Source: a virus. From it: 64,000 nucleotides of DNA. Below are positions 15,359-21,687 of the stretch, piece by piece; position 1 is the first letter of the stretch, and every line of letters starts with the position of its first letter. Under the pieces are notes generated by a model. The model was not told the origin of the DNA and did no database searches. It saw only the letters and a list, made by a program, of their open reading frames with translations. Location of the stretch: positions 62,001 through 126,000 of the IMG/VR virus record IMGVR_UViG_3300031576_000004; one strand, written 5' to 3'. A program made the translations under genes and the position numbers.

Positions 15359-15599
15359 GTGGAATAAAAAGATCGACTGCTCTGGAGTCCCTCGCGTATG
15401 GGAACGCAAGGAGCGCATGAGGCGCAGAGTTCATTATCCTCCTACGCTTTATGTTAAATGCGGGGACTGTGACGAGCATTTCGAGATCAGCTGCGTAGAC
15501 TCAAAGATAGACATGATCGACGTCAACGGCGTATTAATGAACGCCGACGAGTTCTGGAAGATCATTAAGTGGGTTAAGAAAACGAAAACTAGGAGATAA
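15333..15599 (+). CDS. Hypothetical basic zinc-binding-like protein (88 aa)
   Basis: ATG after GGGAGATCT inside the end of the preceding gene. CGDC near residue 43 and a following cysteine suggest a metal site. Lys/Arg-rich ends. Confidence 0.6.
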   Translation: MKANQSMPKWNKKIDCSGVPRVWERKERMRRRVHYPPTLYVKCGDCDEHFEISCVDSKIDMIDVNGVLMNADEFWKIIKWVKKTKTRR

Positions 15600-15600
15600 A

Positions 15601-16074
15601 ATGGACACAGAGACATATACGCAAGGTCTTTACGACTTTGCCATCGAGAGCAATAAGATCGAGGGCATCAAGCTCACCTATCGCCATAAGAACCATTCAG
15701 AAGCGCTGGAGAAGTTCCTCGCGAAGGCTGAGCTTGACATCTCTGCTCTAGAAGAGTTCGTGCACGCCGTCCAGCCTCGAGGTGGCCGGTTCCGCGTTAC
15801 CGAGACGGACATGGTCCAGGTTGGCACCCACATTGCTCCTGCACCAGCCGTAATGAAGCCGATGCTTGAGGAGCTTCTAAAGGAGATCAACACGGGCTCA
15901 GTTGACGAGTGGAACGCCCATGCCCGCTATGAGGTCCTGCATCCATTTATGGATGGCAACGGCCGCAGCGGAAGGGCAATCTGGTTGTGGATGGCAATGA
16001 AGAAGGGCTGGGAGTTCAAGCTTTCATTCCTGCAGATGTATTACTACCAGACTCTCAGCAATTACAGGAAGTAA
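15601..16074 (+). CDS. Fic-domain protein with N-terminal inhibitory motif (157 aa)
   Basis: HPFMDGNGRSGR at residues 114-125 is the complete Fic active loop HPFxxGNGRxxR: catalytic His, the glycines that bind phosphate and the Arg. Such enzymes transfer AMP or another phosphate-containing group to protein Ser/Thr/Tyr. Residues 17-22 (SNKIEG) match the class II inhibitory motif [ST]xxxE[GN], whose Glu blocks ATP binding. The enzyme therefore appears autoinhibited. AGGAGATAAA precedes the ATG. The target is unknown; a host protein is plausible. Confidence 0.88.
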   Translation: MDTETYTQGLYDFAIESNKIEGIKLTYRHKNHSEALEKFLAKAELDISALEEFVHAVQPRGGRFRVTETDMVQVGTHIAPAPAVMKPMLEELLKEINTGSVDEWNAHARYEVLHPFMDGNGRSGRAIWLWMAMKKGWEFKLSFLQMYYYQTLSNYRK

Positions 16075-16076
16075 TT

Positions 16077-16199
16077 ATGAAGTACGTTGTGTACACAGTC
16101 TTATGGGCTGCGAGTTGCGCTATTGTCGGTGCAACCCTGTGGGGATTGTCTTTTATCGTCGCATACGGAGCCCATAGTGGCTGGCTTGCTGCGAGATAA
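16077..16199 (+). CDS. Membrane micro-protein (40 aa)
   Basis: ATG 16077 follows CAGGAAGTAATT right after the Fic stop. Almost entirely hydrophobic (YVVYTVLWAASCAIVGATLW then GLSFIVAYGA), one or two membrane helices. Position suggests co-expression with the Fic protein; role unknown. Confidence 0.65.
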   Translation: MKYVVYTVLWAASCAIVGATLWGLSFIVAYGAHSGWLAAR

Positions 16200-16440
16200 A
16201 CTAAAAGATATTAAACAATGGGTTAAAGACCCTTTAAAGTGCAAGTTTGGAAAGCATGTAGTCACAGGAGCAGAGGCCGGCGTCAATATGGACGCCAAGC
16301 ACTCAATTGATCTCTACTGTGACAAGTGCTTAGTCTTTATTCGTACCGTCAAGATGGACGATATGGATAAAGAGCAATTAGAAATCAGAACAAAGCTTCT
16401 GACTTTCGCCGAAGACCTTAGACAGCATCTCAACCAATAA
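16177..16440 (+). CDS. Small zinc-binding-like protein (87 aa)
   Basis: GTG 16177 with CGGAG upstream overlaps the membrane micro-protein gene. CKFGKHVV and YCDKC give a loose cysteine pair arrangement; the C-terminus is a charged helix. Unknown. Confidence 0.6.
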   Translation: MAGLLRDKLKDIKQWVKDPLKCKFGKHVVTGAEAGVNMDAKHSIDLYCDKCLVFIRTVKMDDMDKEQLEIRTKLLTFAEDLRQHLNQ

Positions 16441-16451
16441 ATCGTTCAAAC

Positions 16452-16468
16452 TTGGCCTGAAGCCAAGG
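16452..16468 (+). other. Small perfect hairpin in an intergenic gap
   Basis: CTTGGC-CTGAA-GCCAAG between two genes, 17 bases before the ribosome site of the next one. No T-run, so not a terminator; it may shape the leader of the next gene. Confidence 0.4.
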
Positions 16469-16484
16469 GACGGGAGAACCACGC

Positions 16485-16790
16485 GTGATGGAAGTCGTTG
16501 TATTCACTAACAAGGCAAATAAGACCTGTGCCATTGTCCTCTTGGATAGCAATAACGGGAAGATCATCAAGGATGTTAGAAAGAGGCTTTGGCCAAAGAT
16601 CGCCAAGGTTATGCCCTATCATTCCAAGACAGAGCCTATTATCATCGCCACCTGCACCGAGGGCGTTGCTCGCCTTAACGTGGACAGGGTCATCAAGGAA
16701 TACCTTAAGAACAGGCGAGAGCTCATCTTCAGGAAGGTTGATATGTCCGAATTGAAGAGAAGGCCTGACCACGTCATTGCGAGGTCTTAA
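16485..16790 (+). CDS. Hypothetical protein (101 aa)
   Basis: GTG 16485 (ATG 16488 is the alternative) behind GGGAG. A beta-alpha fold is likely (EVVVFTNKANKTCAIVLLDS), followed by a basic second half. TAATG overlap with the next gene. Confidence 0.65.
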   Translation: MMEVVVFTNKANKTCAIVLLDSNNGKIIKDVRKRLWPKIAKVMPYHSKTEPIIIATCTEGVARLNVDRVIKEYLKNRRELIFRKVDMSELKRRPDHVIARS

Positions 16791-17026
16791 TGATTAAAAA
16801 CAAACTAAAGTTCACAGAGGCCACCTGTGACGCCTGTAAGTCTGACCTCTTGAAGAAGTTTGGCCCTACAGGCGAGATGTATCCTCAGTATGGACAGCTC
16901 TCTTCGCACTTTGGATATGAGCATCGCTTTGATAGCATCGATACCCGCAGGATCGAGATCTGTGATCTCTGCTGGGAGAAAGCTCTTAAAGCGATCGGTC
17001 TCGACCCAATGGATTACACCGGATGA
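16790..17026 (+). CDS. Zinc-ribbon protein (78 aa)
   Basis: CDACKSDLL near residue 13 and CDLCWEKAL near residue 58 form a clear CxxC...CxxC zinc ribbon. Coupled by TAATG to the previous gene. Confidence 0.7.
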   Translation: MIKNKLKFTEATCDACKSDLLKKFGPTGEMYPQYGQLSSHFGYEHRFDSIDTRRIEICDLCWEKALKAIGLDPMDYTG

Positions 17027-17040
17027 AAGGAGATGAATTC

Positions 17041-17444
17041 GTGTGGAATTACAGGATCCTGAAGCGCATTAATAAGGTCGACAAGAAGCCTTATTACGCC
17101 ATGATTACGCCATGCACGAAGTCTATTACTCCAAGGACACTAAGACCGGAAAGGCCATCGCTAATGGCTGGACCCAGGATCCTGTAAGCGCCTACGGCGA
17201 TACTCCTAAAGAGGTCGTCGAGGCGCTCACCATGATGCTGAAGGATGCCGTTAAGGCCCCCGTCTTCGATGAGGCAAAGCAGGAAGCGTTTAATAAAAAG
17301 CGCAAGAAGCTTGGCTTCAAGACTGAGATGCAGCTGGCCGAAGAGGAAGCCAAGAAAGAAATGCGCGAAGGAAAGTGTCTCCCGATGGACACTCTCTGGG
17401 ACGATATCATTAAAGAGGGCAAAAAGAAGGAGAAAAAGAAGTGA
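17041..17444 (+). pseudogene. HEVYY-type phage protein broken by an 11-bp duplication
   Basis: The first part reads WNYRILKRINKVDKKPYYAM from GTG 17041 (AAGGAG eight bases upstream), and the second reads MHEVYYSKDTKTGKAIANGW to 17444. They are in different frames because ATTACGCCATG is tandemly duplicated at 17093-17114. Removing one copy restores one protein with the WNYR...HEVYY layout I associate with a common small phage protein. The second half begins with an ATG in the second copy, so a truncated 110-residue product may still be made by reinitiation. Confidence 0.75.
17093..17114 (+). repeat. 11-bp perfect tandem duplication
   Basis: ATTACGCCATG occurs twice back to back. 11 is not a multiple of three, so the duplication shifts the reading frame of the host gene. 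Confidence 0.95.
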
Positions 17445-17674
17445 TTCACTATGACGCCTTGCGCCTCGACTGGCTGGCCAAACAGGAAGGATCTGCTCTT
17501 GTCAGTGACGATAATGGCCATTGGGCTGTTGCAACCACTGGCACACAAAATGTCCCAATGGGGAAGGATCCAGTTGATATCAACACCACCTTCTGGATCA
17601 AGAAACAGGAGTGGCATAATTCCATTCGTGAGGCGCTTGATGCAGCAATGAAGGAGGACGCCGATGCCACATAA
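17441..17674 (+). CDS. Hypothetical protein (77 aa)
   Basis: GTG start in a GTGA overlap. Beta-rich N-terminal half (SALVSDDNGHWAVATTG) and an acidic helical tail. Not recognised. Confidence 0.65.
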   Translation: MIHYDALRLDWLAKQEGSALVSDDNGHWAVATTGTQNVPMGKDPVDINTTFWIKKQEWHNSIREALDAAMKEDADAT

Positions 17675-17885
17675 GACTGATGCCCAGATCAATGAGGCCT
17701 GCAAGCACCTACATCACGCTGCTACTACTGAGATAGATGTATGCGATGATCTTATCGCCGCCATTGGAGATGCTGTCCTAAGCCCAGAAGACAGAGTCAT
17801 CCTATGGCGGAAGGCAAAGGTCATTAGGGCTAATGTAGCAAGGCTCACGAATGAGATAGACTTCGATGAACCTGAGCTGACGTGA
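17664..17885 (+). CDS. Hypothetical helical protein (73 aa)
   Basis: AAGGAGGACGCCG precedes the ATG. His/Cys in the first half, with an all-helical appearance. Its stop overlaps the GTG of the ATPase gene. Confidence 0.65.
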   Translation: MPHKTDAQINEACKHLHHAATTEIDVCDDLIAAIGDAVLSPEDRVILWRKAKVIRANVARLTNEIDFDEPELT

Positions 17886-19324
17886 ATAAGAAGACGATCC
17901 GTGGCAAGGACTACGAAATCACTATGTCTCCGATGTCTCCAGAAGACATAAAGAAATTAACCGAAAAGACAGATCTCGTAGGCATAGAAGGATTAACAAT
18001 GGATGTTTCATTTGAATGGAGCGAAACAGGAGACAAAATGCAAGGATCGTCAATTGGAGCGATGGAAGCTGTAGAGGTAGCTCGTCCTAGCAACGAGCCT
18101 CCGATGCAGGCAACAAAGGCCGAGAGAAATCGGCCAATGATTAGGAACAAGCTCGATAAATCAAAGATGGTTACACATCCACTTGGCATCCCAGGTGGAT
18201 TTAGCTCTCAGTTCCACTTCAAGCCTCAATCCATGATTGAGTACACCATCGCCATTAAGGGCGCTGCGGATCTCTTCCAGCAAATGGACTATGTCAACGC
18301 TGGACCGAGAAACTACCTGCAAGTGGGACTAATGGAACACCAGGAATGCTTGGCAAATGGAGCAGCCGTTAAGAACATAGATGGGCATCTTACATCAGTT
18401 GTTCTTTCTACGAATCCCGACAACGGTATCTTCTCCGCTTCATTCCATAGTTACAACGAAGATGCCATGCAGAAGATGGCCAGCGAGTTTCATCGCGTTT
18501 GCAGCGAGGGAAACTTTTACCGTGGGAAGCATCTTAAGGCTATGGACTTTGATTGCCCACAGCCTCTGGTATTCCTATCTCCTCCAGCAAATCCTCTAAT
18601 CTACGGATTCAAGGAAGAGCAGGATGCAATTAATATGCATGCTGTTCGGTATTTCGAATGTGAAGAGATCCATAAGATCGCCCCTCAGAGAGGAGTTCTT
18701 CTCTATGGGCGTCCAGGCTCTGGAAAGAGTCTATTGGTCTCAAAGACGAAGTACGAATGCCTACAGAAAGGCATTACAGTGGTTGAGGCAAGCATCGAGG
18801 GTATGCGAGAGATCGGTAAGTGGTTCGCTCTTATCGAAGCATGGCTTGCCCCTGCCCTAGTTGTCCTTGAGGACGTGGATCTTATTGGTGGAGACAGGGA
18901 TATTCCTGAACTGCCCCACCAGCTTACTACAGATCTTCTGTCCAGCCTTGGCGGCAACACCAGGCGCATTAATCCCATCGTGACCATTGCCACGACCAAC
19001 CGCTTGGACTCTCTCGATAACGCATTCCTTCGGGCTCGGCGAATGGACAAGGTTATGGAGATCAATGGTCTCCAGCCTGATTTTAAAGCCGAGTTGTTCC
19101 GCCGGCATGGGATGAAGGTGACAGAACAGGCTCTTCAAGCCGCGGTTACTCAGCTCGGACCAGACACTACTGGAGCCGACGTTGAAGAGATTTCTGTCAG
19201 CACTCTGACCTATAGCCATTTCGGAATGCCACATGAAGAGGCCTTCACCAAGAGCCTGGGAGAATGGGCTAAGGGCCATTCCGCTAAAGCAAATCTTGGC
19301 TTTAACAAGAAGCAGCAAGACTAA
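17882..19324 (+). CDS. AAA+ ATPase (480 aa)
   Basis: Walker A GRPGSGKS at 276-283, Walker B VVLEDVD at 327-333, sensor ATTN at 370-373 and an arginine pair in LRARRMD near 386 define a classic AAA+ module of the FtsH/Cdc48 type. About 260 residues precede it and hold no recognised domain, so this is probably the substrate- or partner-binding part. Likely forms a hexamer that remodels protein or DNA complexes. GTG start in a GTGA overlap. Last gene before the structured-RNA region. Confidence 0.88.
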   Translation: MNKKTIRGKDYEITMSPMSPEDIKKLTEKTDLVGIEGLTMDVSFEWSETGDKMQGSSIGAMEAVEVARPSNEPPMQATKAERNRPMIRNKLDKSKMVTHPLGIPGGFSSQFHFKPQSMIEYTIAIKGAADLFQQMDYVNAGPRNYLQVGLMEHQECLANGAAVKNIDGHLTSVVLSTNPDNGIFSASFHSYNEDAMQKMASEFHRVCSEGNFYRGKHLKAMDFDCPQPLVFLSPPANPLIYGFKEEQDAINMHAVRYFECEEIHKIAPQRGVLLYGRPGSGKSLLVSKTKYECLQKGITVVEASIEGMREIGKWFALIEAWLAPALVVLEDVDLIGGDRDIPELPHQLTTDLLSSLGGNTRRINPIVTIATTNRLDSLDNAFLRARRMDKVMEINGLQPDFKAELFRRHGMKVTEQALQAAVTQLGPDTTGADVEEISVSTLTYSHFGMPHEEAFTKSLGEWAKGHSAKANLGFNKKQQD

Positions 19325-19329
19325 CCTAT

Positions 19330-19513
19330 CCGTGTGGCTGCGAGGAAGGACTCGCAACAGTTAATAGAACAGAAAGGCACGGCTATCTGGTGGTTCCAGA
19401 TAGTTGTAATGGTCAATCTCCTATTGGTTGGAATGTGTCGCCAGCGGGCGGCCTCCGCAAATAGCCTCACCAGCCCTGAAAGCGGAAAGCCGGTGTCAAG
19501 TCCGGTCCACACG
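19330..19513 (+). ncRNA. Structured RNA element C (about 184 nt)
   Basis: Closed by CCGTGTGG (19330-19337) and CCACACGG (19506-19513). Inside are TGCGAG-GAAGGA-CTCGCA, CTATCTGG-TGGTT-CCAGATAG, and a stem CACC/GGTG around CCCTGAAAGCGG. That last segment resembles the anticodon arm of the tRNA-Ser(TGA) at 24103. No good protein is encoded; a 68-codon ORF across it has no recognisable features. It lies between the ATPase gene and a gene with strongly GC-ending codons. Confidence 0.55.
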
Positions 19514-19575
19514 GGCCATAGCTACTCAACATATTTATAACTATATTTATAGGAGGATTCGCAGCGGAGACTTAA

Positions 19576-20325
19576 ATGAAACTTACGAGTAAGGATCTTG
19601 AAGAAGTTTATGAGGGCGAGACTCGGTTTGTTAAGGCAAAGGCGATGTTCGTTACCCCTCTGGTTGGCGGCGTTCCTGCCAGCCGTGAGGGTGTAGAGAA
19701 CTATGTCGAGTTCGCCATGAATCTTGTCCGTGACTCCCAGGAGTTCAAGGACAAGGTAGCCGAGATCTTGAAGGAAGAGATCGGCGAGAGAGAGATCAAG
19801 CCAGATGAGGGCGAGAAGGATGAGGTTGCGTCCTATGGCGTTAACTGCATCCGCAAGGATAAGTTCGGCCATTTCCTGATGGACTTCCAGATCAAGGCCA
19901 ACCTGAAGTGCGCTGCATCAAGGATCGGGCTATTCGTGGCCGATAAGGCCGCCGGCCGTAAGGCTGGAGCCAAGGGAGATATGGCTGAGCTCGGACGAGT
20001 TCACGCTATCGGTGCCTCATTGAGGGATGTTGAAAACAAGAGGAAGATCTATCTTCTTCAGAATGGCGGAACCCCAGTAAAGACTGTCTATGAGAAGTTC
20101 ATGGGCAAGGTGAGCAACGCCTCTGGCTCTCACTCCATCGTCCATGACTCTGAGGTCGCCCCTGCTGGAACCTGGTTCGAATTCGAGTTCAGGGCTCCGG
20201 ACAAGCGCCTCAAGGCTGAGGACTTCAAGCGCATCTTCGCGCACTCTGGTATTATCGGCTTCGGTTCCGCTCGTTCTCTGGAGCGCGGCAAGGTCGAGTA
20301 TCAGGAAGTTGAGATCGAGGATTAG
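19576..20325 (+). CDS. Conserved phage-like protein with glycine-rich loop (249 aa)
   Basis: AGGAGGATTCGCAGCGGAG lies upstream. Codons are strongly biased to G/C endings compared with neighbours, suggesting high expression. The C-terminal IIGFGSARSLERGKVE resembles the glycine-rich GxG...R..G.G loop of ferredoxin-fold RAMP-like proteins; I can see the motif but not a family match. It lies between structured elements C and B. An abundant nucleic-acid-binding protein is one possibility. Confidence 0.7.
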   Translation: MKLTSKDLEEVYEGETRFVKAKAMFVTPLVGGVPASREGVENYVEFAMNLVRDSQEFKDKVAEILKEEIGEREIKPDEGEKDEVASYGVNCIRKDKFGHFLMDFQIKANLKCAASRIGLFVADKAAGRKAGAKGDMAELGRVHAIGASLRDVENKRKIYLLQNGGTPVKTVYEKFMGKVSNASGSHSIVHDSEVAPAGTWFEFEFRAPDKRLKAEDFKRIFAHSGIIGFGSARSLERGKVEYQEVEIED

Positions 20326-20331
20326 TTAGTA

Positions 20332-20479
20332 ATTGGTTGGCGGCGGCGTGGAGAGCAGACACGCTTAAACAATACTGCGGATCCTACCCAATCACTGGAA
20401 CAGGTAGATTGAAGCCTATTGTTTTGCTGGACCCAGTGAATTCCAGATAGCCAGAGTAGCGCCTGGCCCGCCAACCAAT
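20332..20479 (+). ncRNA. Structured RNA element B (about 148 nt), homologous to element A
   Basis: Closed by a perfect 12-bp stem, ATTGGTTGGCGG (20332-20343) with CCGCCAACCAAT (20468-20479), followed by a T6 run at 20481. Inside are GCGTG/CACGC; AAACAATA/TATTGTTT crossed by TCACTGG/CCAGTGA (a potential pseudoknot); and, abutting the closing stem, GCCAG-AGTAGCGC-CTGGC. The closing stem and GTAGCG hairpin match element A. The T-run suggests the closing stem can also end transcription. Confidence 0.65.
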
Positions 20480-20497
20480 CTTTTTTGAAATTAGTTG

Positions 20498-20526
20498 TTG
20501 ACACCTATCCCATAGAATGCTAAAGT
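20498..20526 (+). promoter_or_regulatory. Sigma70-type promoter of the tRNA-array leader
   Basis: TTGACA at 20498-20503, a 17-base spacer and TAAAGT at 20521-20526 (four of six matches). Transcription would start near 20533, just upstream of the leader ORF. Confidence 0.65.
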
Positions 20527-20543
20527 TCGCCCCGAGGAGATCC

Positions 20544-20669
20544 ATGCTTTCATATAGGAAACCCTTTATTCAATTGTCGTGCGTGTGGGGAGAAAGCCTC
20601 CCACTACGCCCGATAACGCTCCATTCCGCCGGTCAGGCGGATAATACAAAGGAGCGGAGACTGGGATAA
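20544..20669 (+). CDS. Leader peptide using 39 different codons, upstream of the tRNA array (41 aa)
   Basis: ATG 20544 has CGAGGAGATCC in front. The 41 codons contain all 20 amino acids, and only CTC and GGA are used twice. Leu is encoded by CTT, TTG, CTC, CTA and CTG; Arg by AGG, CGC, CGG and AGA; Ser by TCA, TCG, AGC and TCC. Of the 41 tRNAs downstream, 37 have a cognate or wobble-cognate codon here. The stop (20667-20669) touches the first base of the antiterminator stem. The peptide itself looks functionless; its translation is probably the sensor. Confidence 0.75.
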   Translation: MLSYRKPFIQLSCVWGESLPLRPITLHSAGQADNTKERRLG

Positions 20670-20700
20670 CGGGTTCCGAACTAGAGATAAAAGGAACCCG
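20670..20700 (+). promoter_or_regulatory. Antiterminator hairpin of the tRNA-array leader
   Basis: CGGGTTCC (20670-20677) pairs perfectly with GGAACCCG (20693-20700). Its last four bases, CCCG, are also the first four of the terminator stem, so the two cannot form together. A ribosome at the leader stop codon would cover its 5' arm. Confidence 0.75.
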
Positions 20701-20736
20701 AAATCCCTGAAAAGGAATTTCGGGTTTTTTGTTTTT
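20697..20736 (+). terminator. Attenuator terminator before the tRNA array
   Basis: CCCGAAAT (20697-20704) pairs with ATTTCGGG (20717-20724), followed by TTTTTTGTTTTT. A strong intrinsic terminator 38 bases before the first tRNA. Confidence 0.9.
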
Positions 20737-20774
20737 ACCTAGGACGACGAAAGGACGGTGCGGAAGAAATAACT

Positions 20775-20849
20775 GGGTCCTAAGCATTAACAGTGATGCA
20801 GTTGGCTCTTAACCAACAGAAGAGGGTGCGATTCCCTCAGGACCCACCA
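20775..20849 (+). tRNA. tRNA-Lys(CTT)
   Basis: Acceptor GGGTCCT/AGGACCC, anticodon loop CTCTTAA, encoded CCA. D-loop has AG instead of GG and T-loop is TGCGATT (no T55). Confidence 0.93.
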
Positions 20850-20851
20850 AT

Positions 20852-20926
20852 GGGCTGTAAGCTTTAAAAGTGAAGCAGTTGGCCTTTAACCAACAGAACT
20901 CGGAGCGTTACCGAGGCGGCCCACCA
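20852..20926 (+). tRNA. tRNA-Lys(TTT)
   Basis: Acceptor GGGCTGT/GCGGCCC, anticodon loop CCTTTAA, encoded CCA. D-loop AG, T-loop AGCGTTA (variant class). Confidence 0.92.
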
Positions 20927-20941
20927 ACTAATGATTTAAAC

Positions 20942-21017
20942 GGTGCTATGGTGTAGCGGCTCTGCATGCCTGGTTGTCAACCAGTAGGTCCGAGTTCGAC
21001 TCTCGGTAGTACCGCCA
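20942..21017 (+). tRNA. tRNA-Asp(GTC)
   Basis: Acceptor GGTGCTA/TAGTACC, anticodon loop TTGTCAA, G73, encoded CCA. Canonical GG D-loop and TTCGACT T-loop. Confidence 0.95.
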
Positions 21018-21051
21018 GATTAGATCGGTTCGGTTCTTTGAAAACTTTGCG

Positions 21052-21091
21052 TGCGGGAACACCTGACTGAAGGAACTTCAGTAGGCCCGCA
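21052..21091 (+). other. Long imperfect hairpin between tRNA-Asp and tRNA-Val
   Basis: TGCGGG...CCCGCA encloses CCT...AGG and ACTGAAG-GAA-CTTCAGT. No T-run follows; it may be a processing or RNase III-type site within the array transcript. Confidence 0.6.
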
Positions 21092-21105
21092 TGATGTTGT
21101 GTGGT
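21091..21105 (+). repeat. 15-bp inverted repeat, left copy
   Basis: ATGATGTTGTGTGGT; its exact reverse complement lies at 25418-25432, at the other end of the array. Confidence 0.8.
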
Positions 21106-21109
21106 AAAT

Positions 21110-21185
21110 GCGCGCTTAACTCAGCGGCTAGAGTGCCTCTTTTACACGGAGGAAGTCAGGGGTTCGAGTCCCTTAGCGCGTACCA
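21110..21185 (+). tRNA. tRNA-Val(TAC)
   Basis: Acceptor GCGCGCT/AGCGCGT, anticodon loop TTTACAC, encoded CCA. GG D-loop, TTCGAGT T-loop. Confidence 0.93.
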
Positions 21186-21187
21186 GT

Positions 21188-21262
21188 TGCCCTGTCGTCT
21201 AATTGGCAAGACGCGAGACTTTGGATCTCGCTATTCAGGTTCGAACCCTGGCGGGGCAACCA
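21188..21262 (+). tRNA. tRNA-Gln(TTG)
   Basis: Acceptor TGCCCTG/CGGGGCA, anticodon loop CTTTGGA, encoded CCA. GG D-loop, TTCGAAC T-loop. Confidence 0.95.
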
Positions 21263-21272
21263 ATTTAAATAT

Positions 21273-21347
21273 CGGGCTCTAGGCTCGGAGTGAGCCGCTT
21301 GTTTCGGGAACAAGAGGCGGCGTGTGCAACTCACGCGAGCCCGACCA
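21273..21347 (+). tRNA. tRNA-Pro(CGG)
   Basis: Acceptor CGGGCTC/GAGCCCG, anticodon loop TTCGGGA, encoded CCA. D-loop AG, T-loop TGCAACT (variant class). Confidence 0.92.
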
Positions 21348-21348
21348 T

Positions 21349-21423
21349 TCAGGAGTAGTTCAATTGGTAGAACGACAGACTCTGGATCTGTAGATCTTGG
21401 TTCGATTCCAGGCTCCTGAACCA
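21349..21423 (+). tRNA. tRNA-Gln(CTG)
   Basis: Acceptor TCAGGAG/CTCCTGA, anticodon loop CTCTGGA, encoded CCA. GG D-loop, TTCGATT T-loop. Confidence 0.95.
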
Positions 21424-21442
21424 ATAGTAAACGATAAAATAT

Positions 21443-21517
21443 GGACCTGTAGCTCAAGGGTCAGAGCACGTGCCTTATAAGCACTAGACGGTGGTTCGAC
21501 TCCACCCAGGTCTACCA
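21443..21517 (+). tRNA. tRNA-Ile(TAT)
   Basis: Acceptor GGACCTG/CAGGTCT, anticodon loop CTTATAA, encoded CCA. TTCGACT T-loop. Reads ATA. Confidence 0.93.
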
Positions 21518-21518
21518 T

Positions 21519-21592
21519 GCGGGTTTAGCTCAAAAGAAGAGTGTTAGCGTGACATGCTAAAGACAGAGGAGCGTTACCTCTAACCCGCACCA
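21519..21592 (+). tRNA. tRNA-Val(GAC)
   Basis: Acceptor GCGGGTT/AACCCGC, anticodon stem TTAGC/GCTAA with loop GTGACAT, encoded CCA. D-loop AG, T-loop AGCGTTA (variant class). Confidence 0.88.
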
Positions 21593-21593
21593 T

Positions 21594-21668
21594 CCACCCT
21601 TAACATAGAAGTCTATGTGCCTGTCTGATACGCAGGAAATCGTGGAGCGTTACCACGAGGGTGGACCA
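21594..21668 (+). tRNA. tRNA-Ile(GAT)
   Basis: Acceptor CCACCCT/AGGGTGG, anticodon loop CTGATAC, encoded CCA. D-loop AG, T-loop AGCGTTA (variant class). Confidence 0.9.
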
Positions 21669-21687
21669 ATATAACAGGAGTTTATTC

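Noticed and set aside
17100-17113. CCATGATTACGCCA matches the lacZ-alpha start of cloning vectors
   Set aside because: It is created by the 11-bp duplication of local sequence; both sides continue the same phage gene, so vector contamination is not needed.
19330-19513. RNase P RNA, suggested by GAGGAAGGAC
   Set aside because: The other universal RNase P RNA blocks are missing and the segment forms a simple local hairpin.
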